Below are positions 39,925 to 49,111 of a DNA stretch of 58,008 nucleotides, one piece after another. The stretch comes from Planctomycetota bacterium (GTDB lineage: Bacteria > Planctomycetota > Phycisphaerae > Phycisphaerales > SM1A02). The notes beneath the pieces were generated by a model. It was given only the letters and a program-made list of their open reading frames with translations. It did no database searches and was not told the DNA's origin. The stretch lies in contig JAAELP010000080.1 in assembly GCA_024226535.1 (NCBI GenBank), forward strand, positions 1 to 58,008, given 5' to 3'. The position numbers and the translations under genes are program-made. Position 1 is the stretch's first letter, and every line of letters starts with the position of its first letter.

Positions 39925-41073
39925 GTGAGCCACGCGACGCAGAGCATCCCCGACACCCTCGCGGATCCGGTCCATCACGACTTCGGAACCGAAGCCGGCG
40001 AGGGGATGAAGGCCTGGACCAAGTACCTCGAGGCGTGCATTCGTTACGAAGCGTCGGACATCCACCTCAAGGCCGATCTCCCCCCGCGAATCCGTGTCCG
40101 CGGCGCGCTCAAGAGCCTCCAGACCGACCTCTGCTCCCCGCAGTTGATGTTCCAGATGGCCAAGGACCTGCTCGACGAGGGGCAGTACAAGCACTTTCGG
40201 CACCACGGCCAGATCGACTTCGCGTACGACTACGACGACGACCGCCGCTTCCGCGTGAACCTCTTCATGGCGCGCGGCAAGCCGTCGATCGCGGCCCGTC
40301 TCGTCACGGCGGACATCAAGGACTTCAAATCGCTGCGCCTGCCGGAGATCCTCGGTGAGGTCTCCCTCAGCGCGCAGGGGCTGATCCTCTTCGCCGGCGT
40401 CACCGGCTCGGGCAAGAGCACGTCGATCGCGGCGATGCTCCAGTTCGTCAACGAGCGCAACCGCGTCCACATCGTGACGATCGAGGATCCGATCGAGTAC
40501 ATCTTCAAGGACGTGAAGGCGACCATCAACCAGCGCGAGGTCGGCATCGACTGCCTGAACTTCAACGAAGCGCTGCGGGCGCTCGTCCGCGAGGATCCCG
40601 ACGTCGTGCTCGTCGGCGAGATGCGCGATTACGAGACGTTCGAGGCCGCGATCCGCGCCGCCGAGACGGGACACCTCGTGTTCGGCACGATCCACGCGTC
40701 GTCCGCGTGGCAGACGTTCGGCCGCATCTACGACCTCTTCCCCGAGGGCGAACGCGAGCAGATCCGCAAGCTGCTCGCGTACAACCTCCGCGCGATCATC
40801 TACCAGAAGCTCCTGCCGTCGCTCAAGGAGGAAATCTACCGCATCCCTGCGATTGAGATCCTCCTCAACACGCCGATCGTCCAGAAGTACATCTTCGAGG
40901 GGCGCGAGGGCGAACTGCTGGACGTCATGAAGCAGAGCCGCGAGGAGGGCATGGTCGACTTCACGAGCGCGCTTGTGGACCTCGTGGAGGCCGAATACAT
41001 TCACCACAAGGTGGCCCTCGAGGCGACGCCGAAACCCGAAGAGTTGAAGATGCGCCTCAAGGGCATCGGTTGA
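39925..41073 (+). CDS. PilT-like motor ATPase
   Basis: Start GTG 39925 (VSHATQSIPDTLADPV) follows GCAGGAGAG; 382 aa. It is a type IV pilus retraction-type (PilT/PilU) ATPase: N-terminal domain YEASDIHLKADLPPRIRVRG; Walker A GVTGSGKST; Asp box IVTIEDPIEYIF; Walker B PDVVLVGEMRDYETFEAAIR; PilT signature AAETGHLVFGTIHASSA. All catalytic motifs are intact. It is followed 49 bp later by a degenerate GspE/PilB relative and then a CvpA-like membrane protein, all on one strand. No pilins, PilC or secretin are in the window, so the motor's track is unknown. Confidence 0.92.
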   Translation: MSHATQSIPDTLADPVHHDFGTEAGEGMKAWTKYLEACIRYEASDIHLKADLPPRIRVRGALKSLQTDLCSPQLMFQMAKDLLDEGQYKHFRHHGQIDFAYDYDDDRRFRVNLFMARGKPSIAARLVTADIKDFKSLRLPEILGEVSLSAQGLILFAGVTGSGKSTSIAAMLQFVNERNRVHIVTIEDPIEYIFKDVKATINQREVGIDCLNFNEALRALVREDPDVVLVGEMRDYETFEAAIRAAETGHLVFGTIHASSAWQTFGRIYDLFPEGEREQIRKLLAYNLRAIIYQKLLPSLKEEIYRIPAIEILLNTPIVQKYIFEGREGELLDVMKQSREEGMVDFTSALVDLVEAEYIHHKVALEATPKPEELKMRLKGIG

Positions 41074-41122
41074 CGCGCCACGCCGCGCGAGCCTGCCTTC
41101 CCCCGCTTGCACCAGTTTGCTG

Positions 41123-42835
41123 ATGGACCCATCGATGGACACGGACCTGCTGCTTCTCGCCGAAACCGTGACGACGTTTCTCGAGAGCCCGTACAAGCCG
41201 TTGCTCGTCTTCCTGCCGTTCGTGCCCTGGGCGTGGCTGATCTCGTCGCGCATCGACAAGGACGCGATGTACTTCCACCTCAACCGCGAGTTGTGGAACG
41301 CGATCAACCTCAGCGCCGGCGCCGCGGCGCTCGCGGCCGTGCTGTTCATCCCGATCTTCTGGGTCGGGTGGCCGGTCATGCTGGTTCTGCTGACCACCCC
41401 GATCCTCTTCTACTGGCAGCACCGCAACCGCGAGGTCCCGGAGAAGCAGCGCTTCGTGCTCTCCGGTGAGAGCCTGAGTACGCGCATGGATCAGCGGCGC
41501 CAGGCGAAGGCAACGCGGGACGCGATGCTCCAGTTCATCTCCGCGGAAGGCGAGGTCGAACCGGTCCCCCAGAAGGAGGACCCGGCGTACCCGGTGCACA
41601 TGCTCGCCGAGGATCTGCTCGGCCCCGCGCTCGACGCCCGCGCGAGCCACGTCGAGGTGGCCGTGGGACAGAGCGGCTGCGCCCTCGCCCAGATGGTGGA
41701 CGGCATCAAGTACAAACGCGACGCCCTGCCGGCCGACAGCGGTCTCAAGCTCGTGGACTACATCAAGGGCATGGCGGGTCTCGATGTCGAGGATCGGCGG
41801 CGCCGGCAGACGGGCGAGTTCCGCATGCGCGGACCGCGCGGGCAGACGGACCTCGTGGCCACGACCGCGGGCTCGTCGCAGGGGCTCATCCTCCGCGTCG
41901 AGTTCGACCGTTCGAAGCGCCTGAGTCGGCCGTTCGACGCGATGGGCCTCCTGCCCTCGCAGATCGACTCCCTCGCAACGCTTCTGGAGATGCACGATCG
42001 CCACGGCATCGTGCTCGTCGGCGCGCCGCCCACGCACGGGCTGTCGACGTCGATCTACAGCTTCATCAGCCGTCACGACGCCTACACGTCGAACATCAAG
42101 ACGCTCGAGCGCGAGCAGATGATCCAGATCGACGGCGTGGACCAGGTCGTCTGGGATCCGACCAACCCCGATATCGACTACGCGACGAACCTTCAGTCGA
42201 TGCTCCGGCGGGATCCGGACATCGTCATGCTGTCGCTCATCCGCGATCCCGAGACGGCCCAGACCGCGTGCGATCCGGGCATGACCGGACCGCTCATCTA
42301 CATCCCCCAGCGGACCGGGACGATCCCGGAGCAGATCCGCGAGTGGGTGAAGCAGGTCGGCGACGTGAAGCGGGCGACGAAGGCGCTGCGGGCCGTCGTC
42401 AACCAGCGACTGCTCCGCACGCTCTGCCCCAACTGCCGCCAGGCGTACCAACCGACCGAGGAGCAGCTTCGTAAGCTCAACCTCCTCTCGTCGAAGGTCA
42501 CGACCCTGTACCGACCGAGCGGCAAGGTCCAGGTCAAGAACAAGATCGAGAACTGCCCCGTCTGCGGCGGCAACGGTTACCTCGGCCAGACCGGCGTCTT
42601 CGAGGTCTTCGTCGTCGACGACGCCGCGCGCAAGCTCCTCCAGGGCGGCGACCTCAAGGCGGCGCTCGGCCATGCGCGTCGCCACAAGATGATCTACCTC
42701 CAGGAAGCGGCCCTGAGCAAAGTCGCCAGCGGAGAGACGACCATCGAGGAGGTCGTTCGCGTCACGAGCCCGCCCAAGAAGGGTGGCGGCGGCAACGCCC
42801 CGAAGGCCCAGTCGGCACCGGCATCCGCCGGCTGA
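41123..42835 (+). CDS. membrane-anchored GspE/PilB-like protein with degenerate ATPase motifs
   Basis: 570 aa from ATG 41123 (MDPSMDTDLLLLAETV). Unlike normal GspE/PilB, it begins with membrane helices (PLLVFLPFVPWAWLI, INLSAGAAALAAVLFIPIFW, GWPVMLVLLTTPILFY). The downstream motor fold is clear (RRRRQTGEFRMRG, LLRTLCPNCRQAYQP, CPVCGGNGYLGQTGVFEVF), including the tetra-Cys zinc site. The nucleotide site is eroded, though: Walker A position is GAPPTHGLSTS (no GKT), Asp box is TLEREQ, and Walker B is PDIVMLSLIRDPETA, lacking the catalytic Glu. It is therefore likely a pseudo-ATPase partner or regulator of the PilT-like protein. It lies 22 bp upstream of the CvpA-like gene. Confidence 0.85.
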   Translation: MDPSMDTDLLLLAETVTTFLESPYKPLLVFLPFVPWAWLISSRIDKDAMYFHLNRELWNAINLSAGAAALAAVLFIPIFWVGWPVMLVLLTTPILFYWQHRNREVPEKQRFVLSGESLSTRMDQRRQAKATRDAMLQFISAEGEVEPVPQKEDPAYPVHMLAEDLLGPALDARASHVEVAVGQSGCALAQMVDGIKYKRDALPADSGLKLVDYIKGMAGLDVEDRRRRQTGEFRMRGPRGQTDLVATTAGSSQGLILRVEFDRSKRLSRPFDAMGLLPSQIDSLATLLEMHDRHGIVLVGAPPTHGLSTSIYSFISRHDAYTSNIKTLEREQMIQIDGVDQVVWDPTNPDIDYATNLQSMLRRDPDIVMLSLIRDPETAQTACDPGMTGPLIYIPQRTGTIPEQIREWVKQVGDVKRATKALRAVVNQRLLRTLCPNCRQAYQPTEEQLRKLNLLSSKVTTLYRPSGKVQVKNKIENCPVCGGNGYLGQTGVFEVFVVDDAARKLLQGGDLKAALGHARRHKMIYLQEAALSKVASGETTIEEVVRVTSPPKKGGGGNAPKAQSAPASAG

Positions 42836-42857
42836 TCGGAGCAGCAGGAGACGACCC

Positions 42858-44468
42858 ATGCTCATCGTGGCCAACATCATCCTGATCGCCATCGGCGGGC
42901 TCATCGCGTACTGGTGGGCGAACCAGGGCTTCTTCAGCGCGCTGCTTCACCTGCTCTGCGTGATCGTCGCCGGCGCCGTCGCCTTCGCGGTCTGGGAGCC
43001 GTTGACCCTCGGCCTGCTCATCAGGGGCGGCGGTTTCGACAACTACGCCTGGGGCGTGACACTCGTCGGGGTATTCGCGATCACGCTCGTGATCCTGCGG
43101 ATCGCGATGGACAAGCTCGTGCCGGGCAACGTCGCGTTTCCGGCCTGGGCAAACCTCGGATTCGGCGGTCTCGCCGGCGCGTTGTCCGCGGTGCTCACGC
43201 TGGGGATCTTCGTCATCGGCGCCGGTCACGTGCAGGCGTCCAAGGAGCTCATGGGGTTCCGGGACTACGGCCGCCAGGAGCGGGACGGTCGCATCGACAA
43301 GATCAACGACATCCTCTGGGTGCCCGTTCACCGCCTCACGACCGAGTTCTACGGACTCCTGAGCGTGACCTCGTTCAGCTCGCCGTGGGGCTCGCTGCGT
43401 CAGGACGCGCCGCGGCTCGACCAGCAGGTCTCGCTGATCCGCGACTCGTTCGGCGACGGCAAGGGCCAGCTCGCGATGGCGCCGGGCGATGCGCGGATCG
43501 AGCGCGTGTCGAAGATCGACAACGACTGGTACGTCGCCGTGCGTTTCGGATCACAGGACTTCGGCGACCGGTTCACGCTCTCGTCGTCGCAGATTCGGAT
43601 GATCGGCACGCCTTCGTCGAAACGCGCCCGGCCCGAGGTCGTGCACCCGCTCGGGTGGCGTCAGGATTGGATCGCGGGCGACGCCAAGACGCCCAGCCCG
43701 TTCCACGAGTTCAACGACCGCTCGCACTACGTCTCCAACGAGCCGGGCAAGGAGAGCACGACACCGGTGTTCAGGTTCAGAGCGTCGGCCGGGTTCCATC
43801 CCCGCTACCTCCAGATTCGTGGGACGCGGTTCGCCGTGCCGAAGCCGCTCACGCCGGACGCGGCCGCGATGTCGCTGCACAACGTGAGCTCCGGCGCCAC
43901 CGGCGTGGAGATCCCGACCGCCGGCGGCGACATCACGCATCTCGTCAAGGTCACCAACGACGTGCGGCCGCTGAACGTCAGCACGAACCTGCCGCGAGGC
44001 TCGTTGAAGGTGCAGGACGTCGAAGGCAGGTACTACTTCACCAGCGGCAGTCACACGTTCAAGACGACGCGCTCCACGGGCTCGCGCAAGCTCAAGATCC
44101 AGGCCATCTACGAGCCCAAGGGCACACGCGTCGTGCGCGTGGACGTCAGCCGCGGCGAGGCCGCCGACATCTTCCGCTTCTTCCTGCAGGAAGGCGACGA
44201 TGCCGATCTCGCCCTCGTGGACGTCAGCGGCGAGGAGTACCGCCCGATCGGGTACTTCTACGAGTCGTCGGCCGGGTACAAGCTCTCCCTCGACCCCGCC
44301 AACCGTATCAGGGCCGCCAACGAACTGCCCTCGCCCGCCACCGGCGGCAATCACAAGCTCGAGGTGCTCTTCTACGTCACCGAGAACACGACCCTGACCG
44401 GGTTCCGCTTCGGCACCGTGAACATCGGGACGCTCGACGTGTTCGTGGAGGCGAAGGAGGCGAAGTAG
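42858..44468 (+). CDS. CvpA-like membrane protein with large extracytoplasmic domain
   Basis: Start ATG 42858 (MLIVANIILIAIGGLIAYWW) follows CAGGAGACG; 536 aa. The first ~150 residues have four hydrophobic helices laid out like CvpA (colicin V production) family proteins (FFSALLHLLCVIVAGAVAFAV, GVTLVGVFAITLVILRIAMDKL, FGGLAGALSAVLTLGIFVI). The remaining ~390 residues are beta-rich and soluble; no domain is recognised. Its place right after the two motor-type ATPases suggests one functional unit at the envelope, but the link is positional only. Confidence 0.7.
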   Translation: MLIVANIILIAIGGLIAYWWANQGFFSALLHLLCVIVAGAVAFAVWEPLTLGLLIRGGGFDNYAWGVTLVGVFAITLVILRIAMDKLVPGNVAFPAWANLGFGGLAGALSAVLTLGIFVIGAGHVQASKELMGFRDYGRQERDGRIDKINDILWVPVHRLTTEFYGLLSVTSFSSPWGSLRQDAPRLDQQVSLIRDSFGDGKGQLAMAPGDARIERVSKIDNDWYVAVRFGSQDFGDRFTLSSSQIRMIGTPSSKRARPEVVHPLGWRQDWIAGDAKTPSPFHEFNDRSHYVSNEPGKESTTPVFRFRASAGFHPRYLQIRGTRFAVPKPLTPDAAAMSLHNVSSGATGVEIPTAGGDITHLVKVTNDVRPLNVSTNLPRGSLKVQDVEGRYYFTSGSHTFKTTRSTGSRKLKIQAIYEPKGTRVVRVDVSRGEAADIFRFFLQEGDDADLALVDVSGEEYRPIGYFYESSAGYKLSLDPANRIRAANELPSPATGGNHKLEVLFYVTENTTLTGFRFGTVNIGTLDVFVEAKEAK

Positions 44469-44477
44469 CGCAGCGGT

Positions 44478-45824
44478 TTACTCGCTCGCCAGCATCCGCT
44501 CGATGTAGTGGATGTCGTAGTTCGCGTCGACGAACAGCGGCTGGTCCATCACCCGCCGGTGCAGCGGGATCGTCGTCTTGATCGGGCCGATCTCGAACTC
44601 GTCGAGAGCGCCGCGCATTCGCTGGATCGCCTCCGGACGCGTCGGCGCATGGACGATGAGCTTGCCGATCATCGAGTCGTAGTGCGGCGGGATGCGGTAG
44701 CCGGTGTGGGCGTGCGTGTCGAGACGCACACCGAGTCCACCCGGCGGGATGAATCGGTCGACCGGGCCCGGCTGCGGCGTGAACCCACGGTCGGGGTCCT
44801 CCGCGTTGATTCGGCACTCCAGGGCGTGCCCGTTCAACTTGATGTCCCGCTGCTTGAACGGCAGCGGCTCCCCCGCCGCGACCCGGATCGACGCCTGCAC
44901 GATGTCGATGCCCGTGACCATCTCGGTGACGGGATGCTCCACCTGCACGCGCGTGTTCACCTCGAGCATGTAGAAGTTCTGCTCGGCGTCCATCAGGAAC
45001 TCGACCGTGGCCGCGCCGGCGTACTCGGCCCGCCGGATCAGATCCGCCGCCGAGCGGGCCACCGCGTCACGCTTCTTGGGGTCGATCCCCGGGGCCGGCG
45101 CCTCCTCGATGAGCTTCTGGTGTCGGCGCTGCGAGGAGCAATCCCGGTCGTAGAGGTGTACCGCGTGCCCGTGCTTGTCGCCGAGCACCTGCACCTCCAC
45201 GTGCCGCGCGTTCTCGAGGAACTTCTCGATGTAGACCGCCCCGTTGCCGAACGCCGCCGCCGCCTCCTGCCGCGCCGCGGTGAGGCTGCTCCGCAGGGCC
45301 GCCTCGTTGTGCGCGATCCGCATACCCCGCCCACCGCCGCCGGCGGAGGCCTTCACGATGACGGGATAGCCGATGCTCGCGGCCACCTCCATGGCCTCAT
45401 CCTCGTCCTCGATCGCGCCGTCGCTGCCGGGGAAGGTCGGCGTCTTGGCGGCGCGGGCCATCTTCTTGCAGGTGATCTTGTCACCGAGGCGGGCCATCGC
45501 CTCCGGGCTCGGCCCGATGAACTCGATGTGGCAGTCGCGGCAGACCTCAGCGAAGTGCGCGTTCTCGGCGAGGAACCCGTAGCCGGGATGGATCGCGTCG
45601 ACGTTGGCGATCTCCGCCGCGGAGATGATCCGATCGATCCGCAGGTAGGAGTCGACGGACGGCCCCGGCCCGATGCACACCGTCTCGTCGGCATGCTTGA
45701 GCCACCATCCGTCCCGGTCGGCCTCGGAGTAGACGCAGACCGGCTTCACGCCGAGCTCCCGCGCGGCGCGAATGATGCGAAGGGCGATCTCGCCCCGGTT
45801 GGCAATGAGCAGTCGTGAAAACAC
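44478..45824 (-). CDS. accC: biotin carboxylase subunit of acetyl-CoA carboxylase
   Basis: A 448-aa ATP-grasp enzyme that carboxylates the biotin of AccB with ATP and bicarbonate. Visible: [20 protein letters not shown], the Gly-rich ATP loop [30 protein letters not shown], the biotin/bicarbonate segment [37 protein letters not shown], and [14 protein letters not shown]. Length is standard (~449). It starts 1 bp after accB and is translated as the third gene of pepP-accB-accC. It converges with the CvpA-like gene (9 bp gap). Confidence 0.97.
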   Translation of the reverse strand: MFSRLLIANRGEIALRIIRAARELGVKPVCVYSEADRDGWWLKHADETVCIGPGPSVDSYLRIDRIISAAEIANVDAIHPGYGFLAENAHFAEVCRDCHIEFIGPSPEAMARLGDKITCKKMARAAKTPTFPGSDGAIEDEDEAMEVAASIGYPVIVKASAGGGGRGMRIAHNEAALRSSLTAARQEAAAAFGNGAVYIEKFLENARHVEVQVLGDKHGHAVHLYDRDCSSQRRHQKLIEEAPAPGIDPKKRDAVARSAADLIRRAEYAGAATVEFLMDAEQNFYMLEVNTRVQVEHPVTEMVTGIDIVQASIRVAAGEPLPFKQRDIKLNGHALECRINAEDPDRGFTPQPGPVDRFIPPGGLGVRLDTHAHTGYRIPPHYDSMIGKLIVHAPTRPEAIQRMRGALDEFEIGPIKTTIPLHRRVMDQPLFVDANYDIHYIERMLASE

Positions 45825-45825
45825 C

Positions 45826-46281
45826 TTAGCTCGGCTTCACCAGGAACAGGACCTGCCCGAACTCCACCGCCTCGCCGTTCTTGGCCACGACCCTGTGAAT
45901 CGTCCCGCTGCACTCGGCCTTGATCTCGTTGAAGATCTTCATCGCCTCGACGATGCAGACCGCGGTATCGGGGCCCACTTCGCTGCCGACGCTGATGAAC
46001 GGTGACGAGTCGGGGTTCGGGGCGGTATAGAAAGTGCCGACCATGGGGCTCTCGATCTTGACGAGGCCATGGTCGTCTTCCGCCGGCGTCGCCGCCGCGC
46101 CTCCGGCCATGGTGGCCGCCGGCGCCGCCGCCGTTGCCGCGGCCGTGAGCACCGGCGGTCCGTTGGCGGAGCCACCACGTCGCAGCGTGACCTGCTCTTC
46201 GCTGTCGCGAAGATCCAGCTCCGTGAGCTCGTTGGCGACCATGAGACGCACCAGCTCCTTGAGCTTCCGAATGTCGATCAT
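45826..46281 (-). CDS. accB: biotin carboxyl carrier protein of acetyl-CoA carboxylase
   Basis: A 151-aa protein. The N-terminus [20 protein letters not shown] and VTLRRGG motif are typical of AccB. An Ala-rich flexible linker (~50-75) precedes the biotinyl domain with [20 protein letters not shown] and the biotinylated Lys in [10 protein letters not shown]. Fully normal. It lies 2 bp after pepP and 1 bp before accC. Confidence 0.97.
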   Translation of the reverse strand: MIDIRKLKELVRLMVANELTELDLRDSEEQVTLRRGGSANGPPVLTAAATAAAPAATMAGGAAATPAEDDHGLVKIESPMVGTFYTAPNPDSSPFISVGSEVGPDTAVCIVEAMKIFNEIKAECSGTIHRVVAKNGEAVEFGQVLFLVKPS

Positions 46282-46283
46282 GT

Positions 46284-47453
46284 TCAGGAGACTCCCGCGG
46301 GCTGCGCGTCGAGGATCGCGGAAGCGAGGTCCTTCGGATAGTCGTTGAGCACGCGACCGCCGCGCTCGGTGATGAGCACGTCGTCCTCGATACGCACGCC
46401 CCCCACGTCAGGTAGGTAGATGCCCGGCTCGACGGTCATGATCATGCCGGGCTCGAGTCTCGTCTCCGTCTCCAGCTCGTTGAAGTACGGGCTCTCGTGA
46501 ATCTCGAGGCCCACGCCGTGGCCGAGCCCGTGACCGAAGAACTCGCCGTAGCCGGCACGCGTGATTACGTCACGGGCCACGGCGTCGATCTCCGCGCAGG
46601 TCCGACCCGGCGCGCACGCGGCGATGGCCGCCTGCTGCGCTTCGAGCACGATGTCGTAGATCTCGCGGATCTTCGCCGGCATCTCCCCCACGCCGAAGGT
46701 CCGCGTCATGTCCGAGCAGTAGAAGTCACAGACGGCTCCCCAGTCGACCAGCAGCGGCCCCGGTCCGATGGGTGTCGAGCCCGGAGCGTGGTGGATGATC
46801 GAGCTGTTCGCGGCCGACGCCGTAATGGTCGGGAAGCTCGCGCCCGAGGCCCCGCGTGCCTTCATCTCGTACTCGAGACGGGCGGCAAACTGGATCTCCG
46901 TCATGCCGATGCGAAGCTCGGCGAGCGCCGCGGTCAACGCCTCCTGCTGGATCGCCACCGCCCGCTCGACGGCCGCGACCTCGAGCGCGTCCTTGCGTCG
47001 GCGCAGGCCCGGGACGAGGCCCTCGGTATCCACGAGGGTGAGACCCAGCGTCGCGGCGAGCGCGTTGCGACCGGCAACGGTGAGGCTCTCGGCCTGGACC
47101 GCGAGACGCTCGATCCCGCTGGCGCCGCAAAGCTCGCGCACCGAATCCGGCAGGCGATGGCGGACGCCCATCACGACCTCGGTGCCGTCCAGATCGCGCC
47201 AGGGGTTCAGGGATTCGTCGTACCGCGGATCGGTGATGATCCACACCCGCTCCGGCCCCACGAGGAGCATGCTGTCATCACCGATGAACCCGGTGAGGTA
47301 GCGGATGTCGATGTCGAAGGTAACGAGCAGCCCGTCGGCCGTTCCCAGCTTGGCGAGCGCATCACGCAACCGTCCGGCCCGCTTCCGGGTCGCCTTGGCC
47401 AGCTCCGGTGAGATGTCGTCTCCGCCGGCGGTCATGGCGGGGAGTATATCCAC
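46284..47453 (-). CDS. pepP: Xaa-Pro aminopeptidase (M24 family)
   Basis: A 389-aa protein (GTG 47453; ATG 47435 is an alternative start and drops six residues). It has a creatinase-type N-terminal domain (LGTADGLLVTFDIDIRYLTG) and a pita-bread catalytic domain with all five metal ligands: VDWGAVCDFYCSDMTRTF (two Asp), GHGLGHGVGLEIHE (His), VEPGIYLP (Glu) and IEDDVLIT (Glu). It removes N-terminal residues before proline. It heads the accB-accC operon; in many bacteria the efp gene sits between, but it is missing here. Confidence 0.92.
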   Translation of the reverse strand: MDILPAMTAGGDDISPELAKATRKRAGRLRDALAKLGTADGLLVTFDIDIRYLTGFIGDDSMLLVGPERVWIITDPRYDESLNPWRDLDGTEVVMGVRHRLPDSVRELCGASGIERLAVQAESLTVAGRNALAATLGLTLVDTEGLVPGLRRRKDALEVAAVERAVAIQQEALTAALAELRIGMTEIQFAARLEYEMKARGASGASFPTITASAANSSIIHHAPGSTPIGPGPLLVDWGAVCDFYCSDMTRTFGVGEMPAKIREIYDIVLEAQQAAIAACAPGRTCAEIDAVARDVITRAGYGEFFGHGLGHGVGLEIHESPYFNELETETRLEPGMIMTVEPGIYLPDVGGVRIEDDVLITERGGRVLNDYPKDLASAILDAQPAGVS

Positions 47454-47525
47454 GCCTTCCTCACCTCGCCAACCGCGTGCTGCGGCGATCCTGTTGGCTT
47501 CTCTCTCGAACGTGCGGGGTTATCG

Positions 47526-48308
47526 CTAGTCCTGGGACCTCATCGAGATCGGTGGCTCCAGGATCTCCTTGAGGACGAACAGCTCTCGTACGACCGCCGG
47601 CGACTTGATCTTGGCTCGCAGGCCGGCGAGACGCTCGGCTCCCGTCGCCGACACGAAGGCCATCGCCTGGCGTCGCTCCCGCTCGGCCTGGATCTGCTCC
47701 CGGCGGCTCTCCGCCTCCTCGCGCTCGCGTCTGGCCCGCCGCGCGGCAACCCGACGCTGGTCCTCCTCGTCGTGATCGCGGGCGCGCCGCGCGTCGACGG
47801 CCGCCTCCTTCTTCGCGTGCTCGCGCTTCGCCCGGACCGCGCCCTCGTCCTGCGCCCGGATCGAGCGGAGGTCGGCGCGGAGCGCCTGTACGGGCTTCCG
47901 CGATTGCGGCGCCGGCGCCGTCCTCGCGGGTCCGATGCGGGCCGAGACCGACCGCGGCACCGCCGGCTTCTTCTGCTGCGGGGCGGCGCCCAGGCCGGCC
48001 CGTCGGCGACGCAGTTCCTCGAGCTGGGCCTTGCGACGGGCGGCGATGTCGTCGGCCCGTGCCGGCTTGAACATGCCACCGCCGCTCGGAGTGATCGCCG
48101 GAGGCTGCTGGGGCGGCGGGCCCGGCCGCGCGCTTCTCGAGGCCCCCACGGCTCCGGACGCCTGCCGCGCCGCGACCTGTCGCCGCCGCTGGTCGGCGAG
48201 TTCGCCCTTGAGCTTCTCCTCGCGTTTCTTCTTCTCGGCGGCCTGGGTGATCGCGGAGACGATCTGCCAGACCACGATCACGACGAAGATGAGGGCGCTC
48301 CACCTCAT
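47526..48308 (-). CDS. membrane-anchored charged coiled-coil protein, unrecognised
   Basis: 260 aa: one N-terminal transmembrane helix (MRWSALIFVVIVVWQIVSAI), then a Lys/Glu/Arg-rich disordered and coiled-coil region with Pro-rich patches. It ends in a conserved-looking segment (VVRELFVLKEILEPPISMR). That ending recurs, as I recall it, in small Planctomycetes proteins of unknown function. The start ATG at 48308 overlaps the ABC ATPase gene stop by 4 bp. The cytoplasmic tail could be a scaffold; no enzymatic motif. Confidence 0.65.
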   Translation of the reverse strand: MRWSALIFVVIVVWQIVSAITQAAEKKKREEKLKGELADQRRRQVAARQASGAVGASRSARPGPPPQQPPAITPSGGGMFKPARADDIAARRKAQLEELRRRRAGLGAAPQQKKPAVPRSVSARIGPARTAPAPQSRKPVQALRADLRSIRAQDEGAVRAKREHAKKEAAVDARRARDHDEEDQRRVAARRARREREEAESRREQIQAERERRQAMAFVSATGAERLAGLRAKIKSPAVVRELFVLKEILEPPISMRSQD

Positions 48309-49111
48309 GGTGGTCCTTTCGCGTCAGGTGTGAGCGGCGACGAATAGGTGTCCGCCAGCAGCACGCGTTGCCCATCCGGGCGATCGATCCACTCGAAGCC
48401 TACCCCGAAGACGCCCCGGAGGCGACCAAGCTGCATGACCTCTGCCGCGGGACCGGCCACCATCGACGATCCCGCCCCGCCGTCGGCCGCCTCCGCGAGC
48501 AGCCATACATCATCGGCAAGAGCCGCCGCCGTCGAGAGATCGTGGAGCGCGACGAGCACCGTCGCCCCCCCGTCGGCCAGTTCACGCAGCAGGCCGAAGC
48601 ACCGCCGCGCGTGACGAAGGTCCATCGCCGCCGTCGGCTCGTCGAGCACGAGGCATCCGGCCGGCTCGAGCTGGGCCACCGCCCGCGCGAGCGCCACGCG
48701 TTGCTGCTGGCCGACCGACAACGCGGGCACCGGGCGGTCGGCCACGTCGACGAGGTCCAACCGGTCGAGCGCCGTCCCGACCCGCCGCGGTTGCGCGTCC
48801 AGCGCGTACCGGCCAAGCTCGATCACCTCCCGCACCGAGAACGCGGCGGCGAGATCCGTTCGCTGGGGTACGTACGCCAGACGCCGCGCGAGGTCCCGGC
48901 CACGCAGGTCGCTCGCGCGGCGGCCGTCGACGAGCACCGACCCGGACCCGGGACGCAACGCGCCGATCACGCACCGAAGCAGCGTGGACTTGCCCGACGC
49001 GTTGGGCCCGATGAGCGCCGTGATCCGCCCCTGGGCAGCCGTGCCGTTGACCGCCCGCAGCACCGGGCGCCGTCCGTAGGCGAACGTGACCTGTTCGACG
49101 GTGATGCTCAC
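48305..49111 (-). CDS. iron-siderophore/cobalamin-type ABC transporter ATPase
   Basis: 268 aa of the FecE/BtuD type. Walker A is GPNASGKST, Q-loop LAYVPQRTD, signature LSVGQQQRVALARA, Walker B CLVLDEPTAAMD, and H-loop VLVALHDLS. It overlaps the permease gene by 4 bp. With the permease and binding protein it forms a complete importer for a metal chelate or B12; which one cannot be told from sequence. No Fur box or cobalamin riboswitch was recognised upstream of the operon. Confidence 0.92.
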   Translation of the reverse strand: MSITVEQVTFAYGRRPVLRAVNGTAAQGRITALIGPNASGKSTLLRCVIGALRPGSGSVLVDGRRASDLRGRDLARRLAYVPQRTDLAAAFSVREVIELGRYALDAQPRRVGTALDRLDLVDVADRPVPALSVGQQQRVALARAVAQLEPAGCLVLDEPTAAMDLRHARRCFGLLRELADGGATVLVALHDLSTAAALADDVWLLAEAADGGAGSSMVAGPAAEVMQLGRLRGVFGVGFEWIDRPDGQRVLLADTYSSPLTPDAKGPP

